Shown here one piece after another: positions 7,575 through 14,696 of a stretch of DNA of 22,749 bases. The position numbers were made by a program, and so were the translations under genes. How positions within the stretch are numbered: position 1 is the stretch's first letter; each line of letters starts with the position of its first letter. A model generated the notes under the pieces. It worked only from the letters and a program-made list of their open reading frames with translations. It was not told where the DNA came from and searched no databases. Location of the stretch: positions 1-22,749 of the forward strand of contig NZ_JOII01000052.1 in NCBI RefSeq assembly GCF_000719955.1, written 5' to 3'. This DNA is from Streptomyces albidoflavus. Lineage in GTDB: Bacteria; Actinomycetota; Actinomycetes; Streptomycetales; Streptomycetaceae.

Positions 7575-9740
7575 ATGAGCAGGGACAGTGCCGCCCCGCC
7601 GTCGCAGGAACAGGGCAACGGCGCCGGGCGGCCTGTCGGACGGACGGACAGGGGCCCGGGCCTCGGCTGGCTCAGGGAGAGTCGGCGGGTTCTCCAGGGA
7701 GGGGTTCCCAGCAGCCCCTTCCTGCGCCTCTTCGCCCGCTGGGTGCGGCGCCCGCTGCTCCCGGCGGTGCGCCTGTGGCGTCGCAGCATCCAGCTGAAGG
7801 TCGTCGTGACGACCCTGCTGATGTCGCTCGGCGTCGTGCTGCTGCTCGGCTTCGTCGTCATCGGGCAGGTGCGCAACGGCCTGCTCGACGCCAAGCAGCG
7901 GGCCGCGCAGAGCCAGGCCCGCGGCGGCTTCCAGGTCGCGCAGGACAAGGCGGACACGGCCAGTGCCCGCTCCGCCCAGGACGGGGGCGTGGCCGACGGA
8001 CGTACCCAGAACGCCACGGTCTGGATGTCCGACCTGGTCGAGCAGTTGTCCAGCGGTGGCCAGTCGGCGTTCGACGTGGTCGCGCTCAGCGCCGACGCGC
8101 TCGACGACACGGGGAGCATCCGGGGGCCGCGCGCCTCCGGTGGTGTGGTGCCCGTGCAGAGCGTGCCGGTCGACCTGCGGCGGGCCGTGGACGAGACCGC
8201 GGGATCGCCCGGCGGCCTGTACCAGAGCTACACCCGGATCACCTACGCCAGCCAGGCTTCCCAGCCCGGCCTGGTCATCGGCAAGCGCCTGAACGACCCC
8301 AACGGCGACGCCTACCAGCTCTACTACCTCTTCCCGCTGACGCAGGAGGAGAAGTCCCTCACCCTGATCAAGACCACGCTGGCCACCGCCGGCCTGTTCG
8401 TCGTGGTGCTGCTCGGGGCCATCGCCTGGGTGGTGGTCCGGCAGGTCGTGACGCCGGTCCGGATGGCGGCGGGGATCGCCGAGCGGCTGTCGGCCGGGCG
8501 TCTCCAGGAGCGGATGAAGGTCACCGGTGAGGACGACATCGCCCGCCTCGGCGAGGCGTTCAACAAGATGGCGCAGAACCTCCAGCTCAAGATCCAGCAG
8601 CTCGAGGACCTGTCCCGGATGCAGCGCCGCTTCGTCTCGGACGTCTCCCACGAACTGCGGACGCCGTTGACGACGGTGCGGATGGCGGCGGACGTCATCC
8701 ACGAGGCGCGCGAGGACTTCGACCCCGTCACCGCCCGCTCCGCCGAACTCCTCGCCGACCAGCTCGACCGGTTCGAATCGCTCCTCGCCGACCTCCTGGA
8801 GATCAGCCGTTTCGACGCCGGTGCGGCGGCCCTGGAGGCCGAGCCCACCGACCTGCGCGACGTGGTCCGCCGCGTCGTCGGTGGCGCGGAGCTGCTCGCC
8901 GAGCGCAAGGGCACCCGGATCCGGATTCTCGGTGACGAGCAGCCCGTCGTCGCGGAGGTGGACCCCCGGCGCGTGGAGCGCGTGCTGAGGAACCTCGTGG
9001 TGAACGCGGTGGAGCACGGTGAGGGCCGGGACGTCGTCGTACGGCTGGCCTCGGCCGGCGGAGCCGTGGCCGTCGCGGTCCGTGACTACGGCGTGGGGCT
9101 GAAGCCGGGGGAGGCGACCAGGGTGTTCAGCCGCTTCTGGCGGGCCGACCCCGCGCGGGCCAGGACGACGGGCGGGACCGGGCTCGGGCTCTCGATCGCC
9201 CTGGAGGACGCGCGGCTGCACGGCGGCTGGCTCCAGGCGTGGGGCGAGCCGGGCGGGGGCTCGCAGTTCCGGCTGACGGTGCCGCGTACCGCCGACGAGC
9301 CGCTGCGTGGATCGCCGATCCCCCTGGAACCCGCCGACTCCCGGCGGAACCAGGGCGCCCAGGAGGTCGAGCAGAAGCCTGTGCGCCCCGTGGCACCCGC
9401 GCCGCGTACCGATGTGGCGACCACCGTGCTGCACGCGCCGGGCGTCGGCCTGGCGCGGCTCTCGGCCGCCGGTCGGGCCGCCGGCTCGGAGGAAGGGGCC
9501 GACCGGTGCCGTCTGCCCTCGAGGGCGGCGCCGCGGCCCGTGGTCGATCCGACGGCGCTCCCGGGCAGTGGCTCCCGGGTGGTGGCCCGGTCCGGCTCTG
9601 CGGAGGGCTCCAGGGAGCACGTGGTGGACGGGACGGCGCCGGTCGCCTCGGGGGCTGCCCCGGGCGGGCGCGCGGATGAGCGAACAGAAGGCACCGCGCG
9701 GGCGGGGCGTGAGGGCGAGGGGGGCCTCCGTGGGGAGTGA
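7575..9740 (+). CDS. mtrB: Two-component sensor histidine kinase MtrB
   Basis: Membrane histidine kinase of 721 residues, partner of MtrA. A cytoplasmic N-terminal tail is followed by transmembrane helix 1 (about 76-98), an extracytoplasmic sensor region (about 99-265), transmembrane helix 2 (about 267-290), and a HAMP domain with GIAERLSAGRLQERM. The HisKA motif SDVSHELRTPLTTVRM carries phospho-acceptor His359. The ATPase domain has the N box NLVVNAVEHGEG (about 472), DYGVGL (about 504) and GGTGLGLSIA (about 533). After the catalytic domain there is a Pro/Ala/Arg-rich tail of about 150 residues. It starts one base after the mtrA stop and overlaps the likely lpqB start. Confidence 0.95.
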   Translation: MSRDSAAPPSQEQGNGAGRPVGRTDRGPGLGWLRESRRVLQGGVPSSPFLRLFARWVRRPLLPAVRLWRRSIQLKVVVTTLLMSLGVVLLLGFVVIGQVRNGLLDAKQRAAQSQARGGFQVAQDKADTASARSAQDGGVADGRTQNATVWMSDLVEQLSSGGQSAFDVVALSADALDDTGSIRGPRASGGVVPVQSVPVDLRRAVDETAGSPGGLYQSYTRITYASQASQPGLVIGKRLNDPNGDAYQLYYLFPLTQEEKSLTLIKTTLATAGLFVVVLLGAIAWVVVRQVVTPVRMAAGIAERLSAGRLQERMKVTGEDDIARLGEAFNKMAQNLQLKIQQLEDLSRMQRRFVSDVSHELRTPLTTVRMAADVIHEAREDFDPVTARSAELLADQLDRFESLLADLLEISRFDAGAAALEAEPTDLRDVVRRVVGGAELLAERKGTRIRILGDEQPVVAEVDPRRVERVLRNLVVNAVEHGEGRDVVVRLASAGGAVAVAVRDYGVGLKPGEATRVFSRFWRADPARARTTGGTGLGLSIALEDARLHGGWLQAWGEPGGGSQFRLTVPRTADEPLRGSPIPLEPADSRRNQGAQEVEQKPVRPVAPAPRTDVATTVLHAPGVGLARLSAAGRAAGSEEGADRCRLPSRAAPRPVVDPTALPGSGSRVVARSGSAEGSREHVVDGTAPVASGAAPGGRADERTEGTARAGREGEGGLRGE

Positions 9741-11628
9741 CAGCGGTCGTCGGAGCGGCGTGCGGCGGTCCCAGGCGGGACACCAGGGTGCCGACGGGAG
9801 GGGACCCTGGCGTTCCGGCACGTCGGTCTGCGCCACGGCGGCGGCCGCCGCCGTGCTCGCCGGGTGTGCCTCCATGCCCGACAGCGGTGATGTGACCGCT
9901 GTCGACGCCACCCAGCGGACCGACGCGCAGGTCCGCGTCTTCGGGGTCCCGCCGCGGGACGGAGCCCGGCCCGAGGAGATACTCGACGGCTTCCTCGAGG
10001 CTCTGACCAGCGATGACCCTGAGTTCTCGATAGCCAGGGAGTACCTGACCGAGGAAGCGGCGGACAACTGGGAGCCGGAGCGCAGCACCACGGTCCTGCG
10101 CGACGGGCCCAACCGGGGAGCGGAACGCGCCCGGTCCGGCCGCGACGGCGGGTTCCAGTACACGCTGACCGGCCGGATGGTCGCCAGGGTGGACCAGCAG
10201 CGGGCCTACCAGCCGTCCGAGGGCGCGTACAGCGAGCCCATCCACCTCGTGGAGGTGAAGGGGCCGGACAGGATGCAGTGGCGTATCGACGCGCCCCCCA
10301 CCGGCGTCGTTCTCGGGGAGTCGGACTTCCTGCGGATCTACCGCCCGGTCAACAAGTACTACTGGGCGACCGAGGCGTCGCAGCAGCCCGGCAGGCCCGT
10401 CGGCCTCGTCGCCGACCCGGTCTACGTCCGCCAGCGCATAGACCCCGTCACGGAGGCCGTGCGCTCGGTGCTCTCCGGGCCGAGCGACTGGATCGCCCCG
10501 GTCGTGGACTCGGTCTTCCCGGACGGCACGCGGCTGAAGTCGCCCACCAAGGCGCTGGTCCCGGACGACCAGAGCCGGCTGAAGGTGCCGCTCAACAAGC
10601 AGGCCGACCGGGTCGGCCAGGCGCAGTGCGTGCGGATGGCGACCCAGCTGCTGTTCACCCTGCGTGACCTGACCTCGTCCGGTGTGGACGAGGTGGAGCT
10701 GCTGCGGTCGAACGGTTCCCAGCTCTGCGTCCTGGACGAGAACCGGGCGGACAGCGTGGTGCCCGCCGTCACGGCCGGCCACCCCGACTACCAGTACTTC
10801 GTGGACGACGGTCACCGGCTGGTGCGGATGACCGGGGGCGCCGACGGGGAGAGCGGGTCGAGCGCGGAACCGGTGCCCGGTGACTTCGGCGTCGGCGAGC
10901 AGGGCCTGAGGTCGGCCGCGGTCTCGCGGGACGAGGAGCGGGCCGCCGGGGTCTCGCTCGACGGGCGGTCCCTCTTCGTCGGCTCGCTCACGTCGGGGGA
11001 CGGGCTGAAGAAGACCGAGGTGCGCAGCCGGGCCAAGTCCGAGGAGGAGCGCCTCTCCGCCCCCAGCTGGGACGGCAGAGGGGATCTGTGGATAGCGGAC
11101 CGCGACGGTGCGCGCTCCCGTCTGCTGCGGCTCGAGCAGGGCGCGGAGGAGGCGCAGGAGGTCAAGGTGGCAGGGCTCGGGGAAGGCACCGTCCGTGCCG
11201 TCCGTATCTCCGCCGACGGCGTCCGCGTCGCCCTGATCGTCGCCGAGGACGACCGGACGTCGCTCCGGATCGGCAGGGTGGAACGCCAGACGGACGGCGA
11301 CTCCTCGCAGGTGGCGGTGACCGAGCTGCGTACGGCCGCACCGCACATGGAGGAGATCACCGCCATGTCCTGGGCCGGCGGCAGCCGCCTGGTCGTCGTC
11401 GGGCGGGAGTCCGGCGGTGTCCAGCAGCTGCGGTACGTGCAGAGTGACGGGTCCACGCCGTCCGGGGGCTCGCTGCCCGCGCTCACCGGCGTCAAGGAGA
11501 TCACCGCCTCCGAGGACGACCGGCTGCCGCTGGTCGCGCGCTCGGACGACGGGATCGTGCGGCTTCCTCCGGGCGGGAACTGGCAGACGGTGGTCAAGGA
11601 GGGCGCGGCCCCGGTCTACCCCGGCTGA
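9730..11628 (+). CDS. lpqB: Lipoprotein LpqB, MtrAB-associated
   Basis: A secreted lipoprotein that in actinobacteria binds the extracytoplasmic part of MtrB and tunes MtrAB signalling. From GTG at 9730 it has 632 residues. A basic N terminus and a hydrophobic stretch lead to the lipobox LAGC, with the lipidated cysteine at about 46. A GerMN domain follows (about 230-340, from VRQRIDPVTEAVRSVLSGPS), then a C-terminal LpqB beta-propeller-like domain with repeated DG-type loops. The GTG at 9730 overlaps the mtrB end and has a purine-rich GAGG stretch upstream. In-frame starts at 9676 (ATG) and 9709 (GTG) are possible but would give an unusually long signal peptide. It forms an operon with mtrA-mtrB. 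Confidence 0.9.
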   Translation: MGSDSGRRSGVRRSQAGHQGADGRGPWRSGTSVCATAAAAAVLAGCASMPDSGDVTAVDATQRTDAQVRVFGVPPRDGARPEEILDGFLEALTSDDPEFSIAREYLTEEAADNWEPERSTTVLRDGPNRGAERARSGRDGGFQYTLTGRMVARVDQQRAYQPSEGAYSEPIHLVEVKGPDRMQWRIDAPPTGVVLGESDFLRIYRPVNKYYWATEASQQPGRPVGLVADPVYVRQRIDPVTEAVRSVLSGPSDWIAPVVDSVFPDGTRLKSPTKALVPDDQSRLKVPLNKQADRVGQAQCVRMATQLLFTLRDLTSSGVDEVELLRSNGSQLCVLDENRADSVVPAVTAGHPDYQYFVDDGHRLVRMTGGADGESGSSAEPVPGDFGVGEQGLRSAAVSRDEERAAGVSLDGRSLFVGSLTSGDGLKKTEVRSRAKSEEERLSAPSWDGRGDLWIADRDGARSRLLRLEQGAEEAQEVKVAGLGEGTVRAVRISADGVRVALIVAEDDRTSLRIGRVERQTDGDSSQVAVTELRTAAPHMEEITAMSWAGGSRLVVVGRESGGVQQLRYVQSDGSTPSGGSLPALTGVKEITASEDDRLPLVARSDDGIVRLPPGGNWQTVVKEGAAPVYPG

Positions 11629-11729
11629 GACCGAGCTGTTCGGAGAGCTGTCGACTCGGTGGCGACCGAGCGTGTGTTCGGAATGCGTCATGTGGGCTGC
11701 ATCCCCGCACACCTCCCGATCGATGCCCG

Positions 11730-11753
11730 GAAAGTCGCCCTCGGGGCGGTTTC
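11730..11753 (+). terminator. Candidate lpqB terminator hairpin
   Basis: CGCCC (11736-11740) pairs with GGGCG (11744-11748) around a TCG loop. The stem extends through a small internal loop to GAAA (11730-11733) pairing with TTTC (11750-11753). It lies 100 bases after the lpqB stop and has no T-tract. A second small dyad, CTCGGT-GGCG-ACCGAG, lies at 11655-11670. Either could end the mtrAB-lpqB transcript. Confidence 0.4.
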
Positions 11754-11772
11754 ACCTGATGCGGTGACGGAG

Positions 11773-11799
11773 TTGTCCACAAGCGGCCGGTTGTCCCCA
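11773..11799 (+). promoter_or_regulatory. Two DnaA-box-like sequences
   Basis: TTGTCCACA at 11773-11781 is the preferred Streptomyces DnaA box as I recall it. TTGTCCCCA at 11791-11799 differs at one base. They are in the same orientation, 18 bp apart, in the gap before the ComF gene. There is no AT-rich unwinding region or larger box cluster, so this is not an origin. It could be a chance match, a DnaA titration site or a DnaA-controlled promoter. Confidence 0.4.
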
Positions 11800-11840
11800 G
11801 GCTCCGGCCCGCCAGGCGCTCCGGCGGCAGTGTGCACGCC

Positions 11841-12638
11841 ATGGACACATGGTGGTGGCAGGCGTTCAGCGACCTGATGTTGCCGCTCGACTGCGCCGGG
11901 TGCGGGGAGTACGGGACGCGGCTCTGCCGACGGTGCCTGGCGGAGCTCGGCGGCGGAGTGGCGCGTCCGGTACGGCCGCACCCGGCCCCCGCCGGGCTTC
12001 CGGCCGTGCGGGCCGCCGTTCCGTACCAGGGGGCGGCTCGTGCCCTGCTGCTGGAGCACAAGGAGCGTGGGGCGCTCTGGCTGGCGCGTGTGCTGGGCGC
12101 CGTACTGGCCTCGGTCGTGCACGCGAGCCCGGCCTGTCGGCACCTGCCGCGGGCGGAGTGCGTCCTGCTTGTGCCGGTTCCCTCGGCGCCGCGGGCCGTG
12201 CGGTCACGCGGTCACGACCCGGTGCGCCGGATGGCCTCGTACGCGGCGGCGGAGTTGCGCCGGGCGGGAGTGCCGGCGCGAGCCGCGCCTCTTCTCGGGC
12301 AGCGGCGGCGGGTGTGGGACCAGAGCGGACTGGACGCGGAGGGCCGCGCGGCCAATGTCGCCGGAGCTCTGAGGGTGGTCCCGGGCGGTGGCGCCGTGCT
12401 GGCGCGGGGCCACGTGGTCCTGGTCGACGACCTGATGACGACCGGCGCGACGCTGGCCGAGGCCGCTCGGGCGGTGCGCAAGAGCCGGGAGGAGGACAAT
12501 CGGAACTGTGGCCCGGGACTCATGGAGGGCCGATCGGACGGGTACCCGGCGGACTTCCGGGGAAGTCGTGGGGCATGGCTTCCGCGTGCGGCGGTCATCG
12601 CCTCTTCACCGTCGTCCTTCGAAATAAACCGGAACTGA
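11841..12638 (+). CDS. ComF-family phosphoribosyltransferase-like protein
   Basis: A 265-residue ComF-family protein. The N terminus has a zinc-finger-like set of four cysteines (Cys18, Cys21, Cys29, Cys32). The middle has VLLVPVPSAPRAVRSRGHDP, typical of the family. The phosphoribosyltransferase PRPP-binding motif VLVDDLMTTGAT lies at about 193-205, and the protein ends in SFEINRN. In naturally competent bacteria ComF helps take up or process DNA; the function in Streptomyces is unknown. ATG at 11841 is preferred over GTG at 11832, which is only three codons upstream. About 30 residues of basic, poorly conserved linker separate the PRPP motif from the C-terminal tail. Confidence 0.88.
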   Translation: MDTWWWQAFSDLMLPLDCAGCGEYGTRLCRRCLAELGGGVARPVRPHPAPAGLPAVRAAVPYQGAARALLLEHKERGALWLARVLGAVLASVVHASPACRHLPRAECVLLVPVPSAPRAVRSRGHDPVRRMASYAAAELRRAGVPARAAPLLGQRRRVWDQSGLDAEGRAANVAGALRVVPGGGAVLARGHVVLVDDLMTTGATLAEAARAVRKSREEDNRNCGPGLMEGRSDGYPADFRGSRGAWLPRAAVIASSPSSFEINRN

Positions 12639-12742
12639 CGAGGAGCTTCCGTCGTTGCAGCTGGTGAGGGGGTTGATTCACCTGAATGGAGGTACGCGGG
12701 AGTAGAGGGTGACGGCATCCCTCCGAGCGGGATATGTTCGGT

Positions 12743-12772
12743 GGGGAGGAATGGCTCGACAGCATTCCCCCC
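12743..12772. repeat. Imperfect inverted repeat upstream of hpf
   Basis: GGGGAGGAATG at 12743-12753 faces CATTCCCCCC at 12763-12772. GGAATG pairs perfectly with CATTCC, and the outer G and C runs pair after a mismatch. The GGAAT element resembles the -35 of SigR-type ECF promoters, but the expected GTT is not at the right distance, so it is recorded only as a dyad. Confidence 0.4.
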
Positions 12773-12798
12773 GATAACCGAATTGCCGGTGCGGTGAC

Positions 12799-12823
12799 GT
12801 GATCGTTCACTCGTATCGGTGAA
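12799..12823. promoter_or_regulatory. Overlapping GTG-N6-CAC and TTCAC-N8-GTGAA dyads
   Basis: GTG (12799-12801) and CAC (12808-12810) are separated by six bases, the arrangement I recall for Streptomyces Crp sites. The same CAC belongs to a second dyad, TTCAC (12806-12810) with GTGAA (12819-12823). The location about 130-155 bases before the hpf start fits an operator near the promoter. No binding protein is proven. Confidence 0.3.
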
Positions 12824-12873
12824 GTGAGAGCCCGGTCCCGCGGGGAGGAGGAGGTGGAAGTCACCGAGTCCGA

Positions 12874-12932
12874 GGCTCCGGAATGATCCGGAGCCGGTGC
12901 AAAAGGAAGATGCTCCGCCGCTGAAGCGGAGC
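12874..12932 (+). promoter_or_regulatory. Tandem hairpins in hpf 5' leader
   Basis: GGCTCCGGA and TCCGGAGCC (12874-12895) form a perfect 9-bp stem with a four-base loop. GCTCCGC and GCGGAGC (12912-12932) form a perfect 7-bp stem with a seven-base loop. Both contain CTCCG, which can also pair with CGGAG at 12943-12947, the hpf ribosome binding site. Arms of one hairpin can pair with arms of the other. This would allow exclusive open and closed states of the leader; a function is inferred only. Confidence 0.45.
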
Positions 12933-12953
12933 GATCCGGGAACGGAGTTCTGC

Positions 12954-13646
12954 GTGGACATCGTCGTCAAGGGACGCAAGACCGAGGTGCCCGAGCGGTT
13001 CCGCAAGCACGTGGCCGACAAGTTGAAGCTGGAGAAGCTCCAGAAGCTCGACGGCAAGGTGATCAGCCTGGACGTCGAGGTGTCCAAGGAACCGAACCCG
13101 AGGCAGGCCGAGCGGAAGGACCGGGTCGAGATCACGGTCCGCTCCCGTGGACCCGTGATCCGGGCCGAGGCGTCGGCGGCCGACCCCTACGCGGCCCTCG
13201 ACCTGGCCACGGCCAAGCTCGACGCGCGGATGCGCAAGGAGCACGACAAGCGCTACTCCCGCCGGGGCGCGGGGCGCATCTCCGCGGCCGAGGTGGTGGA
13301 CCACATTCCGGACGCGGCCCGGCTCGCCAGCGACGGCACCCTCATCACGGAGCAGGACGAAGAGGCCGTCAAGACCACTCGGATGGGTTCACTGGAGGTT
13401 CAGGGCGAAGGGCCGCTGATCGTCCGCGAGAAGACCCACGCGGCTGCTCCCATGTCGCTCGACCAGGCGCTCTACGAGATGGAGCTGGTCGGACACGACT
13501 TCTATCTGTTCGTCGACTCGGAGACCAAGGAGCCCGCGGTGGTCTACCGGCGTCACGCGTACGACTACGGCGTGATCCATCTCCGGACCGACCCGATGGT
13601 GGCCGAGGCGCCCGTCGGCGGCGCCGGAGGCGCACTGGGCGGCTGA
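12954..13646 (+). CDS. hpf: Ribosome hibernation-promoting factor, long form
   Basis: A 230-residue long-type HPF (RaiA/HPF family) that binds the 30S subunit and dimerises 70S ribosomes into inactive 100S particles in stationary phase or stress. The N-terminal HPF domain covers about 1-110 (DIVVKGRKTEVPERFRKHV, then KLDGKVISLDVEVSKE). The C-terminal dimerisation domain is at about 165-225 (APMSLDQALYEMELVGHDFY, then VYRRHAYDYGVIHLR). The frame is open from 12897, but GTG at 12954 is chosen: GGAG lies at 12944-12947 with ideal spacing, and the protein then starts right at the conserved DIVVKG strand. The structured leader suggests regulated expression. Confidence 0.93.
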   Translation: MDIVVKGRKTEVPERFRKHVADKLKLEKLQKLDGKVISLDVEVSKEPNPRQAERKDRVEITVRSRGPVIRAEASAADPYAALDLATAKLDARMRKEHDKRYSRRGAGRISAAEVVDHIPDAARLASDGTLITEQDEEAVKTTRMGSLEVQGEGPLIVREKTHAAAPMSLDQALYEMELVGHDFYLFVDSETKEPAVVYRRHAYDYGVIHLRTDPMVAEAPVGGAGGALGG

Positions 13647-13671
13647 GCCGTCGCGACAGGTCCGCGCGAGT

Positions 13672-13704
13672 GCCCCCGGGAGCGTTGGTGCGCCCCCCGG
13701 GGGC
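13672..13704 (+). terminator. hpf terminator hairpin
   Basis: GCCCCCGGG (13672-13680) is fully complementary to CCCGGGGGC (13696-13704) around a 15-base loop. A second, overlapping tight stem can form within GCGCCCCCCGGGGGCGC. It begins 26 bases after the hpf stop and lacks a T-tract, as is common in Streptomyces. Confidence 0.6.
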
Positions 13705-13761
13705 GCCCCTGTCTCCGTGGCTCTGCCGCGCGCCGCCCCCGTGGCATGAAATTATGACCGA

Positions 13762-13775
13762 GCCGGTCAACCGGC
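13762..13775. promoter_or_regulatory. Perfect 14-bp palindrome upstream of the orphan regulator
   Basis: GCCGGT-CA-ACCGGC is a perfect dyad with a two-base centre, ending 63 bases before the start of the NarL/LuxR regulator and following an AT-richer patch (13747-13755). It is a plausible operator, perhaps autoregulatory. No protein can be assigned from sequence. Confidence 0.35.
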
Positions 13776-13838
13776 GTACGGCCGCCCCAGGTTGGGGAGG
13801 CACGGTGAGACGGGCCACGGCCTTCAGGGGGAGGAACG

Positions 13839-14642
13839 ATGCCGGAGACTTTCGGACCGTTGCACAATGGCGGGCCCGCTACGGGCTCCGGGACAGGTGC
13901 GGGGCGAGGCGTGGTCAGCGGGCTGCCGGGGTTCGCCTCGCGCGGCCCCGACCTGGAGGAAGAGTTCGAGGAAGATCCGGTCGAGCCGATCCGGGTACTT
14001 GTCGTGGACGATCACGCCCTGTTCCGTCGCGGGCTGGAGATCGTGCTCGAGGCGGAAGAGGACATCGAGGTCATCGGTGAGGCCGGTGACGGCGCCGAGG
14101 CGGTGGAGAAGGCCGCCGACCTCCTGCCCGACATCGTGTTGATGGACGTGCGGATGCCGAAGCGCGGCGGAATCGAAGCGTGCACGGCGATCAAAGAAGT
14201 GGCACCCAGTGCCAAAATCATCATGCTCACCATCAGCGACGAAGAGGCCGATCTCTACGAGGCCATCAAGGCCGGCGCCACGGGCTATCTGCTGAAGGAG
14301 ATCTCCACCGACGAAGTGGCGACGGCGATTCGGGCGGTCGCGGACGGGCAGTCGCAGATCAGCCCGTCCATGGCCTCGAAACTGCTCACCGAGTTCAAAT
14401 CGATGATCCAGCGGACGGACGAGCGCCGCCTCGTTCCCGCTCCCCGGCTCACCGATCGCGAACTGGAGGTGCTGAAGCTCGTCGCCACCGGGATGAACAA
14501 TCGCGATATCGCGAAGGAATTGTTCATCAGCGAGAACACGGTGAAGAACCACGTCCGCAACATCCTGGAGAAACTCCAGCTCCACTCGCGCATGGAGGCT
14601 GTGGTCTACGCGATGCGGGAGAAGATCCTGGAGATCCGCTGA
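13839..14642 (+). CDS. Orphan response regulator, NarL/LuxR family
   Basis: A 267-residue response regulator. A roughly 50-residue N-terminal extension, Gly-rich then acidic (EEEFEEDPVEP), precedes the receiver domain. The receiver has Asp57-Asp58, phospho-acceptor Asp103 in LMDVRMPKRGG, and Lys153 in YLLKEIS. The LuxR-type helix-turn-helix at about 204-265 carries LTDRELEVLKLVATGMNNRD and SENTVKNHVRNILEKL. No histidine kinase gene is adjacent, so it is an orphan. The ATG at 13839 follows GGGGAGGAACG, a good ribosome binding site. From memory the same gene lies next to hpf in S. coelicolor. Targets are unknown. Confidence 0.92.
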   Translation: MPETFGPLHNGGPATGSGTGAGRGVVSGLPGFASRGPDLEEEFEEDPVEPIRVLVVDDHALFRRGLEIVLEAEEDIEVIGEAGDGAEAVEKAADLLPDIVLMDVRMPKRGGIEACTAIKEVAPSAKIIMLTISDEEADLYEAIKAGATGYLLKEISTDEVATAIRAVADGQSQISPSMASKLLTEFKSMIQRTDERRLVPAPRLTDRELEVLKLVATGMNNRDIAKELFISENTVKNHVRNILEKLQLHSRMEAVVYAMREKILEIR

Positions 14643-14656
14643 GCCCGCGGGGTCGC

Positions 14657-14679
14657 CGGCGCCCCAGGCTCCGGCGCCG
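14657..14679. terminator. Bidirectional terminator between convergent genes
   Basis: CGGCGCC (14657-14663) pairs with GGCGCCG (14673-14679) around a nine-base loop, in the 54-base gap between the convergent response regulator and YcaQ-like genes. A symmetrical GC stem here would serve both transcripts. Confidence 0.5.
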
Positions 14680-14696
14680 CCGCCCGCGCGTCACGC

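Larger units (their letters stand above)
12639..12953 (+). promoter_or_regulatory. Gene-free leader and promoter region of hpf
   Basis: These 315 bases between the ComF gene and hpf hold no convincing gene but several dyads, annotated separately. They are GGGGAGGAATG/CATTCCCCCC (12743-12772), overlapping GTG-N6-CAC and TTCAC-N8-GTGAA (12799-12823), and two perfect hairpins (12874-12895 and 12912-12932) just before the hpf ribosome binding site. I could not assign a clear -35/-10 pair. Confidence 0.55.

Noticed and set aside
7467..10163. An 898-codon minus-strand open frame over mtrB and lpqB
   Set aside because: Antisense shadow of mtrB and lpqB; no family signature.
11773..11799. Chromosomal replication origin
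   Set aside because: Only two DnaA-like boxes, no dnaA/dnaN genes nearby and no AT-rich unwinding element.
12897..12953. Upstream GTG start for hpf at 12897
   Set aside because: It would add 19 unconserved residues and lacks a ribosome binding site at proper spacing; GTG at 12954 has GGAG and the conserved start.
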